Source of the DNA: Nonomuraea coxensis DSM 45129
Lineage (GTDB): Bacteria; Actinomycetota; Actinomycetes; Streptosporangiales; Streptosporangiaceae
Length of the DNA: 64,000 nt
Assembly (NCBI RefSeq): GCF_019397265.1
Contig: NZ_CP068985.1
Span: 7,993,001-8,057,000, forward strand
Reading direction: 5' to 3'
This document shows positions 6,781 through 18,042 of this stretch, piece after piece. Position 1 is the stretch's first letter. Every line of letters starts with the position of its first letter. The notes beneath the pieces are model-generated. The model was not told the DNA's origin. It ran no database searches and saw only the letters and a list, made by a program, of their open reading frames with translations. The position numbers and the translations under genes are program-made.

Positions 6781-7692
6781 TCACTTGGCGCGCTCCGCAC
6801 CCGGCGTGACGGCCGGGCTCACTGTCGGGCTCACTGTCGGGTTCGCGGTGGGGCAGGCGGCGGGGGTCTCCGAGGGCGTGGGCTCCGCCTCGAAGCTCTC
6901 CTTCTTGAGCGGCAGCGGATAGCGGTTGAGCACCGGCTCGCCGCACGAGCGGTCGACGGTGTAGCCCTGGCTCGCCGGGTCGGTGATGACGGGGTTGCCG
7001 TCCTGGTCGTAGAGGTAGACGTCGGTGAGCGGGGTGCCGTCCTTGGCGTACGGCCGGATGTTGGCCAGGCCGGAGGACTGCGAGTCCACGAGGACCACGC
7101 TCCTGCTGATGGGGGCGTCGTGGGCGACGGGCGCCGGCTCGTGGTCGAGCGGCTTGACCGCGACCAGTCCCGCGAACAGCGCGAGCGCGGCGAGCGCGTT
7201 GACCCCGCCGGCGAGCAGGACGGCCGGCCGGCCCCCGCGCCGCCGGCCGAGCCACACCGACGCCCACACCAGCGCCGCCACCACCGCCCAGTCGGCCGGG
7301 TTCTCGGGCACGGCGCGCCGGTAGCCGTAGAGCGACACCAGCAGCATCGCCAGCAGGTAGCCGCGCAGCACCCACCAGCCGGGCCGCAGCTCCGGCAGGA
7401 AGTCCGCGACGGTCCGGTACGGCCCGTGGCGCAGCAGGGCCGCGTGCGCCCGCGCCGCCCAGGCACGCGGCCGGAACCCGCGGGTCCGCCGGCTCTGCGC
7501 GCGGCCCCCGTAGGCGGCCATCAGCTCCTCGGCGTAGCGGGCGGGCGGACCCAGCCGGTCCTCCAGCGGCAGGCCGGGCGACTCGGCCGCGATCTCGGCC
7601 AGATGGTCGTCCAGGTCCTCCAGCAGTTCCTCGCGGTCGGGGTGGTCGCCCACGGCCTCGCGTACGGCCCGGGCGTACTGGGCGGGAGTCAT
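6781..7692 (-). CDS. HAAS-domain membrane protein paired with a PadR regulator
   Basis: 303 residues. The N-terminal ~60 residues form the helical HAAS signalling domain (YARAVREAVGDHPDREELLEDLDDHLAEIAAE), followed by an Arg-rich linker. Hydrophobic segments lie near 110-125, 137-149 and 157-175. The polar remainder, probably extracytoplasmic, includes VLNRYPLPLKKESFE and ends in a Thr/Pro-rich tail with three tandem copies of P-T/A-V-S/T-P. HAAS proteins are commonly encoded directly after PadR regulators, and here the ATG overlaps the PadR stop, so the two are translationally coupled. The signal sensed is unknown. Confidence 0.72.
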   Translation of the reverse strand: MTPAQYARAVREAVGDHPDREELLEDLDDHLAEIAAESPGLPLEDRLGPPARYAEELMAAYGGRAQSRRTRGFRPRAWAARAHAALLRHGPYRTVADFLPELRPGWWVLRGYLLAMLLVSLYGYRRAVPENPADWAVVAALVWASVWLGRRRGGRPAVLLAGGVNALAALALFAGLVAVKPLDHEPAPVAHDAPISRSVVLVDSQSSGLANIRPYAKDGTPLTDVYLYDQDGNPVITDPASQGYTVDRSCGEPVLNRYPLPLKKESFEAEPTPSETPAACPTANPTVSPTVSPAVTPGAERAK

Positions 7693-8015
7693 TCTCGTCC
7701 CTCCTTCAGCAGGGATGCCATGGTGGCCACGAACGAGTGCCAGGTCCTGGACTGGGCGGCGTACATGTCTCTGCCGGCCTCGTTGAGCCCGTAGTACTTG
7801 CGGTGCGGCCCCTCGTCGGAGGCCATCACGTAGGAGGTCAGGGCGCCGGCCTTGTAGAGGCGGCGCAGGGTGCCGTACACGGAGGCGTCGCCGACCTCCA
7901 CGAGGCCCGCCTCCCTGAGCCTGCGCACGACGTCGTAGCCGTAGCCGTCGCGCTCGTCGAGCACCGCCAGGACGGCCAGGTCGAGCACACCCTTGAGGAG
8001 CTGGCTGCTGTCCAC
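7689..8015 (-). CDS. PadR family transcriptional regulator
   Basis: About 108 residues of PadR winged-helix type: QLLKGVLDLAVLAVLDERDGYGYDVVRRL (helices 1-2), VEVGDASVYGTLRRLYKAGAL (recognition helix), and the wing SDEGPHRKYYGLNEAGRDM, followed by a dimerisation helix. Upstream in-frame starts exist at 8024 (GTG) and 8036 (TTG). I chose the GTG at 8015 because family members usually begin M-D-S/P-x-Q-L-L-K-G. A 23-bp palindrome overlaps the upstream starts, which argues for autorepression. The stop overlaps the HAAS gene start by 4 nt. Confidence 0.85.
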   Translation of the reverse strand: MDSSQLLKGVLDLAVLAVLDERDGYGYDVVRRLREAGLVEVGDASVYGTLRRLYKAGALTSYVMASDEGPHRKYYGLNEAGRDMYAAQSRTWHSFVATMASLLKEGRE

Positions 8016-8024
8016 GCCATGCAC

Positions 8025-8047
8025 ACTACTGCGCAAAGCGTAGTAGT
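8025..8047. promoter_or_regulatory. Palindromic operator at the PadR gene start
   Basis: Ten-bp arms around an AAA centre (ACTACTGCGC ... GCGTAGTAGT) match at nine of ten positions. The site directly precedes the PadR coding region and is the obvious candidate for autoregulation. It may overlap the promoter, since it lies only 10 bp before the chosen start. Confidence 0.6.
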
Positions 8048-8059
8048 GGCAAACGAGAA

Positions 8060-8088
8060 ACCGGGTGGCGCACGAGGCGCCACCCGGT
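8060..8088 (-). terminator. Terminator of the secreted repeat protein gene
   Basis: A perfect 12-bp stem (ACCGGGTGGCGC / GCGCCACCCGGT, 5-nt loop). On the minus strand it is followed by TTCTCGTTTG, a weak T-tract, so it terminates the gene at 8115-9260. Confidence 0.8.
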
Positions 8089-8114
8089 CCGTACGTTCCT
8101 GTCGAACCCTTCGA

Positions 8115-9260
8115 TCAGGCGGCGGTGGACGGAGCCGGAGCGTCCGTCGCGGGCGCCTGCGTCGTCACGACCTTGCAGGCCGCGTACGACTGGAAGATCG
8201 ACTCGGTGTTGTGCGGGCCGCTCACCGTCAGGCTGACCTTGCCGCCCTTGGTCGCCTCACCGATCAGCGCGCTCTCGGGCAGCGTGACCGTCCGCGACTC
8301 GGAGCCGCGGAAGAACGACTCGCCGGAGGACACGGAGACACCGTTCACCCGCCAGGTCCAGGAGACCTTGGCCGAGCCGGTGGTGCTGACCGTGGCGTGC
8401 GCGCCCAGCTTGCACCCGTCGTGGTTGGTGGCGGTCACCAGACCGGACACCGCGACCTTGCTCACCGGAGCGGGAGCCGGGTCCTTGCACCAGACCGAGT
8501 ACGAGGCCCGGTTGGACCAGGCGCGGTCGGGGCCGAGGATCTGGAGCTGCGCCCAGCCACGGTGGCTCTCGCGCGGCGAGAAGCCGAAGCCGACCTTGGC
8601 GGCGTGGCGGACCTTCACCTTGCCGTAGTCGACGACGTCACCGTTGAGCACCCAGCGGTACTTGACCCAGGTCGGGCGGTTCGCCTTGATCAGGCCGGTG
8701 AAGCCGATCTTGTTGCCGGGGCTGCAGACACCGACGTAGGAGTCGGGGTTGGCCCAGGCGCTCGCGGACACCGACGGGGTGCCCGGGAGGTGGATGTCTA
8801 CCTTCGGCTCCCTCTCCGGCTGGGCGCAGGAGACGGAGAAGTAGCCCTTCTTGGTGACGTACTTCTTCGGGGAGAGGACCTGAATGGCCTCCCAGCCCTT
8901 CACGTCCTCCTTGAAGGTGACCGACTGCCGGACGGTGACCGTCTTGGTGCCCTTGCCCTTGAGCTTGACCACGCTGACCTTGCTCTTGGACCCGTCGCCG
9001 TGCAGCCAGCGGTAGGCCAGCTCGGTCTTGCCCTTGACGGACACCTTGATCTTCGCCGAGAAGTTGACCTTGACGGGACAGTCGCCTTCGTACGTGCCCG
9101 GCTTGGCCTTGGGCGCGGTCGCCGAGACCTTGACACCGGTCTTGCCGGCCGTGGCCGCCTGCGCGGGACCCGCGACGAGCCCGGCGGTCAGGGTGGCGAG
9201 CACCGCGGCCGACGCGCCGAACGCCGCCGCCCTGCGTGCGGCTAACCCAGAGAACTTCAT
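8115..9260 (-). CDS. Secreted protein with three tandem Ig-like repeats, function unknown
   Basis: 381 residues. The N terminus MKFSGLAARRAAAFGASAAVLATL is a Sec signal peptide that should be cut after AQA or AQAA. The mature part contains three ~85-115-residue repeats, each with a Cys near its start, a Y/W-R-W or W-T-W core, and a Cys at its end. Repeat 1 opens GTYEGDCPVKVNF and ends FSVSC; repeat 2 opens DSYVGVCSPGNKIGF and ends YSVWC; repeat 3 includes KVSWTWRVNGVSV and ends SYAAC. The paired Cys suggest one disulphide per beta-sandwich. No catalytic motif or cell-wall anchor is visible. The ATG at 9260 was chosen because the signal peptide begins there. I do not recognise a named family. 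Confidence 0.75.
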   Translation of the reverse strand: MKFSGLAARRAAAFGASAAVLATLTAGLVAGPAQAATAGKTGVKVSATAPKAKPGTYEGDCPVKVNFSAKIKVSVKGKTELAYRWLHGDGSKSKVSVVKLKGKGTKTVTVRQSVTFKEDVKGWEAIQVLSPKKYVTKKGYFSVSCAQPEREPKVDIHLPGTPSVSASAWANPDSYVGVCSPGNKIGFTGLIKANRPTWVKYRWVLNGDVVDYGKVKVRHAAKVGFGFSPRESHRGWAQLQILGPDRAWSNRASYSVWCKDPAPAPVSKVAVSGLVTATNHDGCKLGAHATVSTTGSAKVSWTWRVNGVSVSSGESFFRGSESRTVTLPESALIGEATKGGKVSLTVSGPHNTESIFQSYAACKVVTTQAPATDAPAPSTAA

Positions 9261-9437
9261 GGTGAGAGTGCTCCATTCCGTATGAGGGAAAAGGACGCGC
9301 TCGGGAACGGTCGCCACGCCGACACTTTCCGTGCACGGCAATATGGCAAAGCCCCCGTAATGCTCCTTTACCTAAGCACAAATATGATTGCACACTCAAC
9401 ACGGACGAAGATCCGGAATGTCCGTATTTCGCGACAC

Positions 9438-10385
9438 CTACCGGGCAAGCGACCAGGCAATACCGTCCAGGATGTCGTGCTCGCTCACGACGACCTGCGA
9501 AAACGCAAAACGGCGGACGATTCGGTCCAGAATGAGCGCGCCCGCCCCGATGACATCGACGCGGCCCGGATGCATCACCGGCAGCGCGGCCCGCTCACCG
9601 TGCGTCATCCCGAGCAGCCGCCGCGTCACCTCGTGCACCTGCTCGGCCGACAGGCGCGCGTGGTGGATGCGCTCCGGCTCGTACGCGGGCAGCGCGAGCG
9701 CGATGCCCGCGACCGTCGTCACCGAGCCGGCCAGGCCCACGAGCGTGTGCGCCCGGCGCACCGGGACCTCCGCCTCCACCCGGTCCAGCGCCGCCTCGAT
9801 GTCGGCCACCACGGCCTCCAGCGCCGGCGCGGACGGCGGGTCGCCCGCGTCCTTGAGATGCCGCTCGGTCAGCCGCACGCAACCGATGTCCACCGACAGC
9901 GCCGCCTCGGCGTGCGACTCGCCCACCACGAATTCGGTGGACCCCCCGCCGATGTCCACCACCAGGTAGGGAGGCAGCGGGCCCTGGGGCACCCCGGTCT
10001 CCGGCGACAGCCGCACCAGGCCCCTCGTCGCCCCGGTGAACGACAGCTCGGCCTCCTCGGCCCCGGACACGACCTCGGGCTCGACCCCGAAGATCTCGCG
10101 CACCCCGGCCACGAAGTCCTCGCGGTTGGCCGCGTCCCTGGTCGCGCTGGTCGCCACGACGCGGGTGGCGCTCGCGTCGTGGCGCTCGATGAGCTCCTGG
10201 TAGCCGCGCATGGCCTTGAACGTGCGCTCCAGGGCGTCGGGGGCCAGCCGGCCGGTCCGGTCGACGCCCTGCCCGAGGCGGACGATCTCCATCCGCCGCT
10301 CGACGTCGTCGATGAGGTCGTCGCCGACGTCCGCGATGAGCAGGCGTACGGAGTTGGTGCCGCAGTCGACGGCGGCTACACGCAT
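9438..10385 (-). CDS. ppx: Exopolyphosphatase / pppGpp phosphohydrolase (Ppx/GppA)
   Basis: 315 residues with the ASKHA fold. The phosphate-1 motif is VAAVDCGTNSVRLLIADV near the N terminus. TRVVATSATRDAANREDF and PYLVVDIGGGSTEFV (phosphate-2) follow, and LVGLAGSVTTVAGIALAL is the adenosine-like motif. It should release phosphate from polyphosphate or convert pppGpp to ppGpp; the short form without a C-terminal HD-like domain is the usual actinobacterial type. The ATG at 10385 overlaps the end of the DUF501 gene by 10 nt. The set ftsB-DUF501-ppx is conserved across actinobacteria and probably forms one transcript. Confidence 0.92.
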   Translation of the reverse strand: MRVAAVDCGTNSVRLLIADVGDDLIDDVERRMEIVRLGQGVDRTGRLAPDALERTFKAMRGYQELIERHDASATRVVATSATRDAANREDFVAGVREIFGVEPEVVSGAEEAELSFTGATRGLVRLSPETGVPQGPLPPYLVVDIGGGSTEFVVGESHAEAALSVDIGCVRLTERHLKDAGDPPSAPALEAVVADIEAALDRVEAEVPVRRAHTLVGLAGSVTTVAGIALALPAYEPERIHHARLSAEQVHEVTRRLLGMTHGERAALPVMHPGRVDVIGAGALILDRIVRRFAFSQVVVSEHDILDGIAWSLAR

Positions 10386-10864
10386 GGTCCGTCACTCCAC
10401 CACTCGGGGAGTGCGTCCAGCGCCTCCCTGCCGATCGGGTTGGCACCGGGCGCCGCCAGCTCGTGCGCGACGAGCGCGTGCAGGCACTTGACCCGCTTCG
10501 GCATGCCTCCGGTGCTCTGCATGTCGCGCGGGAGCGGCTCCAGGCCCTCCTCCTCGGCGGCCGCGTCCCGCCTGGCCACGTAGTCGTCGTGCGCGGCCTG
10601 GTAGGCGGCGGCCAGCTCAGGGTCCGTGGCGAGCCTCGCCTGCATCTCGCGCATCAGGCCGGAGCCCTCCAGCGTGCCGATGGCCGAGGCCGCCTTCGGG
10701 CAGGTCAGGTAGTAGAGGGTCGGGAACGGCGAGCCGTCGGGCAGCCGCGGCGCGGTCTCCACCACGTCGGGATTGCCGCACGGGCAGCGGTGCGCCACCC
10801 CGCGCAGCCCTCGGGGCGGGCGGCCGAGCTGCTGCCGGACGACCTCGACGTCTTTACTGTCCAA
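10376..10864 (-). CDS. DUF501 domain-containing protein
   Basis: About 162 residues. The DUF501 signature is visible: DSKDVEVVRQQLGRPPRGL at the start, VAHRCPCGNPDVVETAPRLPDGSPFPTLYYLTCP in the middle, and GGMPKRVKCLHALVAHEL near the end. The Cys in RCPCGNP, TCPKA and VKCLH could bind metal. The family has no assigned biochemical role, but it is nearly always placed between ftsB and ppx in actinobacteria. The TTG at 10864 is preferred over upstream starts because AAGGAA precedes it and family members begin at this point; it overlaps the 3' end of ftsB. Confidence 0.85.
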   Translation of the reverse strand: MDSKDVEVVRQQLGRPPRGLRGVAHRCPCGNPDVVETAPRLPDGSPFPTLYYLTCPKAASAIGTLEGSGLMREMQARLATDPELAAAYQAAHDDYVARRDAAAEEEGLEPLPRDMQSTGGMPKRVKCLHALVAHELAAPGANPIGREALDALPEWWSDGPCV

Positions 10865-11360
10865 CGCTTTCCTTCTTCGTCGGCCCAGTGGTGGGCTCAG
10901 GAGTGGCCTTCCCACTGGGCTGGGTGCTCGGGGTCGTGCTCGGCCGGGCGGCCGGGCCCGTGACGGCCCGGCGTCCGGTGCCCGCGTCGGCGGCCTCCAC
11001 GGACTCCCACAACGTCTCGTACCACGGAGGCGCCGTCGCCGGCTGCTTGGCCGTGGTGCGCCGCTCGTCCTGGCCGGGCTCCATCACGACGAAGCACTTC
11101 TCGCCAGGACCGCAGTAGTGCAGCCGCTCCTTGGCCGTCTTCTTGATCCAGTTGGGATCGTTGGCCTGCTGGTCCCGGGCCAGCAGCGCCTGCTTCTCCG
11201 CCTCGACCCTGGCCTTCTCCGCGCGCAGCTCGGAGATGCTGCGGCGCAGGCTGACGTATTCGCGCACCGGGTAGGCCAGGCTCATCGCGATCGCGCACAC
11301 CACGACGGCCAGGATGGCTGCCCGCCCGGTGAGCTGCGGCCTCTTCGCCACCGCTGCCAC
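10854..11360 (-). CDS. ftsB: Septum formation initiator, FtsB/DivIC family
   Basis: 168 residues. A short cytoplasmic N terminus precedes one transmembrane helix (AAILAVVVCAIAMSLAY, about 14-30), then a coiled coil (REYVSLRRSISELRAEKARVEAEKQALL in two pieces), then DPNWIKKTAKERLHYCGPGEKCFVV, the conserved FtsB globular element. The C-terminal ~60 residues are a Thr/Pro-rich tail. It should bridge FtsL and FtsQ in the divisome and help recruit septal peptidoglycan synthases. It is transcribed after eno with a 39-bp gap, an arrangement conserved in actinobacteria. Confidence 0.88.
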   Translation of the reverse strand: MAAVAKRPQLTGRAAILAVVVCAIAMSLAYPVREYVSLRRSISELRAEKARVEAEKQALLARDQQANDPNWIKKTAKERLHYCGPGEKCFVVMEPGQDERRTTAKQPATAPPWYETLWESVEAADAGTGRRAVTGPAARPSTTPSTQPSGKATPEPTTGPTKKESVGQ

Positions 11361-11399
11361 ACCCCCCTCCGCGTACGACCCCGAGCCGGTTACCCGAAA

Positions 11400-12677
11400 C
11401 TAGCGCCGGAAACGCGGAAACGCCGAACGACCCGCGTAACGGGCGGCGTCGTCGAGGAGCTCCTCGATGCGCAGCAGCTGGTTGTACTTGGCCACGCGGT
11501 CGGAACGGGCGGGGGCGCCGGTCTTGATCTGCCCGCAGTTGACCGCCACCGCGAGGTCGGCGATCGTCGTGTCCTCGGTCTCGCCGGAGCGGTGGCTCAT
11601 CATGCAGCGGTAGCCGCTGCGGTGGGCGAGGTCGACGGCGTCGAGCGTCTCCGACAGCGTGCCGATCTGGTTGACCTTGACCAGCAGGGCGTTGGCCGCG
11701 CCCTCGGCGATGCCGCGCTCCAGCCGCTCGGGGTTGGTGACGAACAGGTCGTCGCCGACGAGCTGCACCTTGTCGCCGAGCGAGGCGGTGATGGCCTTCC
11801 AGCCCTCCCAGTCCTCCTCGTCGAGCGGGTCCTCGATGGACACGAGCGGGTAGTTGGCGACCAGGTCCTCGTAGAAGGCGATGAGCTCCTGCGCCGACAG
11901 GCCCTTGCCGTCGATCGTGTAGACGCCGTCCTTGTGGAACTCGGTGGCGGCCACGTCGAGGGCGAGCGCGATGTCCTCGCCCGGGGTGTAGCCGGCCCGC
12001 TCGACGGCGACGAGGATCAGGTCGAGCGCGTCGCGGTTGGAGGGCAGGTTGGGGGCGAAGCCGCCCTCGTCGCCCAGGCCCGTGGCGTAGCCCTTCTCCT
12101 TGAGCACGCCCTTCAGCGTGTGGTAGACCTCGGCGCCCATGCGCACGGCCTCGCGGAACGTCTCCGCGCCGATCGGCGCGATCATGAACTCCTGGATGTC
12201 CACGTTGGTGTCGGCGTGCGCGCCGCCGTTGAGGATGTTCATCATCGGCACCGGCAGCACGTGGGCGTTGGGGCCGCCGAGGTAGCGGAAGAGCGGCAGC
12301 TCGCCGCTGTCGGCGGCGGCCTTGGCCACGGCCAGCGACACGCCCAGGATGGCGTTGGCGCCGAGCTTCGACTTGTTGGGCGTGCCGTCCAGGTCCATCA
12401 TGATCTGGTCGATGATGCGCTGGTCCTCGGCCTCGATGCCGCCGATCTCCTCGAAGATCTCGTCGGTGACGGCGAGAACGGCCTTCTCCACGCCCTTGCC
12501 GCCGTAACGCTTGCCGCCGTCGCGCAGCTCGACCGCCTCGAACTGACCGGTGGACGCCCCGCTCGGCACGGCCGCACGGCCGGTGCTGCCGTCGTCGAGC
12601 ACCACCTCGACCTCGACGGTGGGGTTGCCCCGGGAGTCGAGGATCTCGCGAGCGTATACGACCTCGATGGTAGCCAC
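11400..12677 (-). CDS. eno: Enolase (phosphopyruvate hydratase)
   Basis: 425 residues, the usual bacterial length. It interconverts 2-phosphoglycerate and phosphoenolpyruvate in glycolysis. Visible motifs are AREILDSRGNPTVEVEV at the N terminus, SGASTGQFEAVELRDG, GDEGGFAPN, the metal-binding SIEDPLDEEDWEGW, QLVGDDLFVTN, and the C-terminal MMSHRSGETEDTTIADLAVA. The GTG at 12677 (V-A-T-I-E-V) is the family start; the open frame upstream has no family match. The gap to mazG is 93 bp and probably holds the eno promoter. Confidence 0.97.
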   Translation of the reverse strand: MATIEVVYAREILDSRGNPTVEVEVVLDDGSTGRAAVPSGASTGQFEAVELRDGGKRYGGKGVEKAVLAVTDEIFEEIGGIEAEDQRIIDQIMMDLDGTPNKSKLGANAILGVSLAVAKAAADSGELPLFRYLGGPNAHVLPVPMMNILNGGAHADTNVDIQEFMIAPIGAETFREAVRMGAEVYHTLKGVLKEKGYATGLGDEGGFAPNLPSNRDALDLILVAVERAGYTPGEDIALALDVAATEFHKDGVYTIDGKGLSAQELIAFYEDLVANYPLVSIEDPLDEEDWEGWKAITASLGDKVQLVGDDLFVTNPERLERGIAEGAANALLVKVNQIGTLSETLDAVDLAHRSGYRCMMSHRSGETEDTTIADLAVAVNCGQIKTGAPARSDRVAKYNQLLRIEELLDDAARYAGRSAFPRFRR

Positions 12678-12770
12678 GGGATGCGCTCCTAAATCGGAAG
12701 ACGATATGCCTTCAGAGCCTATCGGTCCGGCCCGGCGAGACAGGTCGCCGGTCACGCGCGCGCGGCGGGG

Positions 12771-13712
12771 TCAGCGGCTCTCCCAGGCGCGGACGCGGTC
12801 GCGGTAGGCGCGGGCCGCGCCGCGCAGCTCCGCCTCGGCGTCGAGCCCGGCCTCCCCGGCCCGGCGGACCAGGTCGAACAGCTCGCGCGCCACGCCCTGG
12901 CCGACCCCCGCCGCCAGCGACCCCGGCGCGCCCGCCCGTTCGGCCCTGCGGATGAGCTGGGCGGCCAGCGACAGCGCCGGCTGGCCCATCGGGACGCCGT
13001 CGAGCGCCGACTCGCGCCCCTTGGCCGCCCGCTCGGCCGCCTTGATCGCCTCCCAGTTGTCGTTGACCTGGTCGGCGCTCTCGGCGCGGACCGAGCCGAA
13101 CACGTGCGGGTGGCGGCGTACGAGCTTGTCGACGATGCCGGCGGCCACGTCGTCGACGTCGAAGTCCTCGGCCACCCTGGCGTGGAAGACGACCTGCAGC
13201 AGCAGGTCGCCCAGCTCCTCGCGGAGCGCCTGGTGGTCGCCCTGCTCGATCGTCTCCAGCACCTCGTACGCCTCTTCGAGCAGGTACGGCACCAGCGACT
13301 CGTGCGTCTGCCCCCGGTCCCACGGGCACTCGGTGCGCAGCCGGTCCATGACCGCGACGAGGTCGAGCACCCGCGCGCCCGGCAGGTCGTACGAGCCGGG
13401 CACGACCTCGATCAGCGGCGGGTCGGCCATCGCCACGGCGGCGTGCCCGACCGCCCGCATGAACTCCTCGTCGCCGCGCTCCGAGCCCGACCCGGCCAGC
13501 CACACCACGGTCTCGGCGACCGCCCGCGCGGCCAGCGCCCGCGGATCGGGCTCGACGACCTCGACCTCGACGCCGGCCTCGGCGAGGTAGGGGAGCTGCG
13601 GATGCGCCGCGTCCCCGGTGAGCACGGGACCGGAGCGCAGCGCCTGCCACGCCTGATGGCTCAGCAGCCCGGGTGCGACCCTGGGCGAGGTGGTGACGAC
13701 GACGAGCGGCAC
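12771..13712 (-). CDS. mazG: Nucleoside triphosphate pyrophosphohydrolase MazG
   Basis: 313 residues. The catalytic MazG domain starts near residue 115: VMDRLRTECPWDRGQTHESL, then LLEEAYEVLE and LREELGDLLLQVVFH, giving the EExxE...ExxD metal-binding pattern. The N-terminal ~100 residues (LVVVTTSPRVAPGLL...) form a degenerate nucleotide-binding region common in actinobacterial MazG. It hydrolyses NTPs to NMPs and PPi, a house-cleaning role. The gene lies immediately downstream of the SurA_N lipoprotein gene, with 3 nt between, so the pair is probably co-transcribed. Confidence 0.92.
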   Translation of the reverse strand: MPLVVVTTSPRVAPGLLSHQAWQALRSGPVLTGDAAHPQLPYLAEAGVEVEVVEPDPRALAARAVAETVVWLAGSGSERGDEEFMRAVGHAAVAMADPPLIEVVPGSYDLPGARVLDLVAVMDRLRTECPWDRGQTHESLVPYLLEEAYEVLETIEQGDHQALREELGDLLLQVVFHARVAEDFDVDDVAAGIVDKLVRRHPHVFGSVRAESADQVNDNWEAIKAAERAAKGRESALDGVPMGQPALSLAAQLIRRAERAGAPGSLAAGVGQGVARELFDLVRRAGEAGLDAEAELRGAARAYRDRVRAWESR

Positions 13713-13715
13713 GGG

Positions 13716-14315
13716 CTAGCCCTGCGGGGCCTGGGCGGCGTCCGACGGCTTGCCGAAGCGGCCCGCGTCCACGAACGGCCCGGGGTTCGCCTGCGAGCGC
13801 TGCGGGTTGAGGGTGCCGTAGCGGGGGTTGACCACCGGCTTGATCGCGTTGAACTCCTGGGCCAGCCGCTGCTGCCCGCTCTCACCGCCGAACTGCTGCT
13901 GCAGCTTGGCCAGCCCGACCATCGCCCGGCCGTAGTCGCGGGCGTCGGACGGGACCACGCCCTGCGACAGCAGGTTGATCTCGGCCGACTGGAACTGGCC
14001 GGGATCCTTGATCGCCGCGTCGACCTCGGTCTCGCTGACCTGCACGTTGTAGCGGGTCAGCAGCTGCTCGGTGACGGCCACGTTGACCAGGCGCTGGAGC
14101 ACGACATGGCTGACCGGGATGCCTCCGAGGTCCGCCTCGCTGAGGTTGTTGCGCTGGAGCGCCGCCTTGTACGCCTGCGCGTCCGCGTTGACCTCGCTCA
14201 CCGTGATGCGGTCGTCGCCGACCACGGCCGCGGCCCCGACTGAGGAGGGGGAAGAGCAGGCGGTCAGGGCCAGGCCCGCCGCGGCGGCGGCCATCGCCAC
14301 TCGTATCGACTTCAC
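13716..14315 (-). CDS. SurA N-terminal domain lipoprotein (chaperone-like)
   Basis: 199 residues. A lipoprotein signal peptide (MAAAAAGLALTAC) ends in the lipobox L-T-A-C with Cys20. The mature part begins with a short strand (AAAVVGDDRITVSEV) followed by SurA_N-type helices (VVLQRLVNVAVTEQLLTRYNV, SETEVDAAI). There is no parvulin PPIase domain, and the C-terminal 40 residues are Pro/Asn-rich. Similar short SurA_N lipoproteins sit beside mazG and mfd in many actinobacteria. A chaperone role in folding exported proteins is inferred from the domain only. It starts 30 bp after the mfd stop, so it may be in the same transcript. Confidence 0.83.
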   Translation of the reverse strand: MKSIRVAMAAAAAGLALTACSSPSSVGAAAVVGDDRITVSEVNADAQAYKAALQRNNLSEADLGGIPVSHVVLQRLVNVAVTEQLLTRYNVQVSETEVDAAIKDPGQFQSAEINLLSQGVVPSDARDYGRAMVGLAKLQQQFGGESGQQRLAQEFNAIKPVVNPRYGTLNPQRSQANPGPFVDAGRFGKPSDAAQAPQG

Positions 14316-14345
14316 ATGCGTCCCTTTCCGACCGAAAAACCGCCG

Positions 14346-17833
<3,488 letters not shown>

Positions 17834-17834
<1 letters not shown>

Positions 17835-17980
17835 CAGATACGCCCACAGCCCCACGACGGCATCACGATCACCCCCGGCCATGCCAGGTCCCGGGGGTGT
17901 GCTTCCCAGACTACTCGCCGCCAGACCTCAGCCGGCGCGCCCTCCGCGAAGGCGTCGCCGACGGAGATTTGGCCGCTCAT
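17834..17980 (-). CDS. Possible 48-residue ORF coupled to mfd
   Basis: An ATG frame of 48 codons whose TGA shares its A with the mfd ATG (TGATG), an arrangement typical of translational coupling. It has four Trp and begins MSGQISVGDAFAEGAP. Codons in the first half are GC-rich at the third position but the second half is less biased, and no clear ribosome binding site precedes the ATG. I recognise no family. It may be a leader peptide or a chance frame. Confidence 0.25.
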
Positions 17981-18042
17981 GGGCCAGGACGCTAGCGGCG
18001 ATATGCGTTACCAATACCGATCGGATGACTACTGTAGGTCAC

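Noticed and set aside
4849..7794. 981-codon plus-strand open frame
   Set aside because: Covers ndh, the glycosylase and the HAAS gene in antisense, has no family motif and is a GC-bias artefact.
9400..9430. ACGGAC/GTCCGT hairpin as terminator of ppx
   Set aside because: A 6-bp stem with a 13-nt loop and no T-tract is too weak to call.
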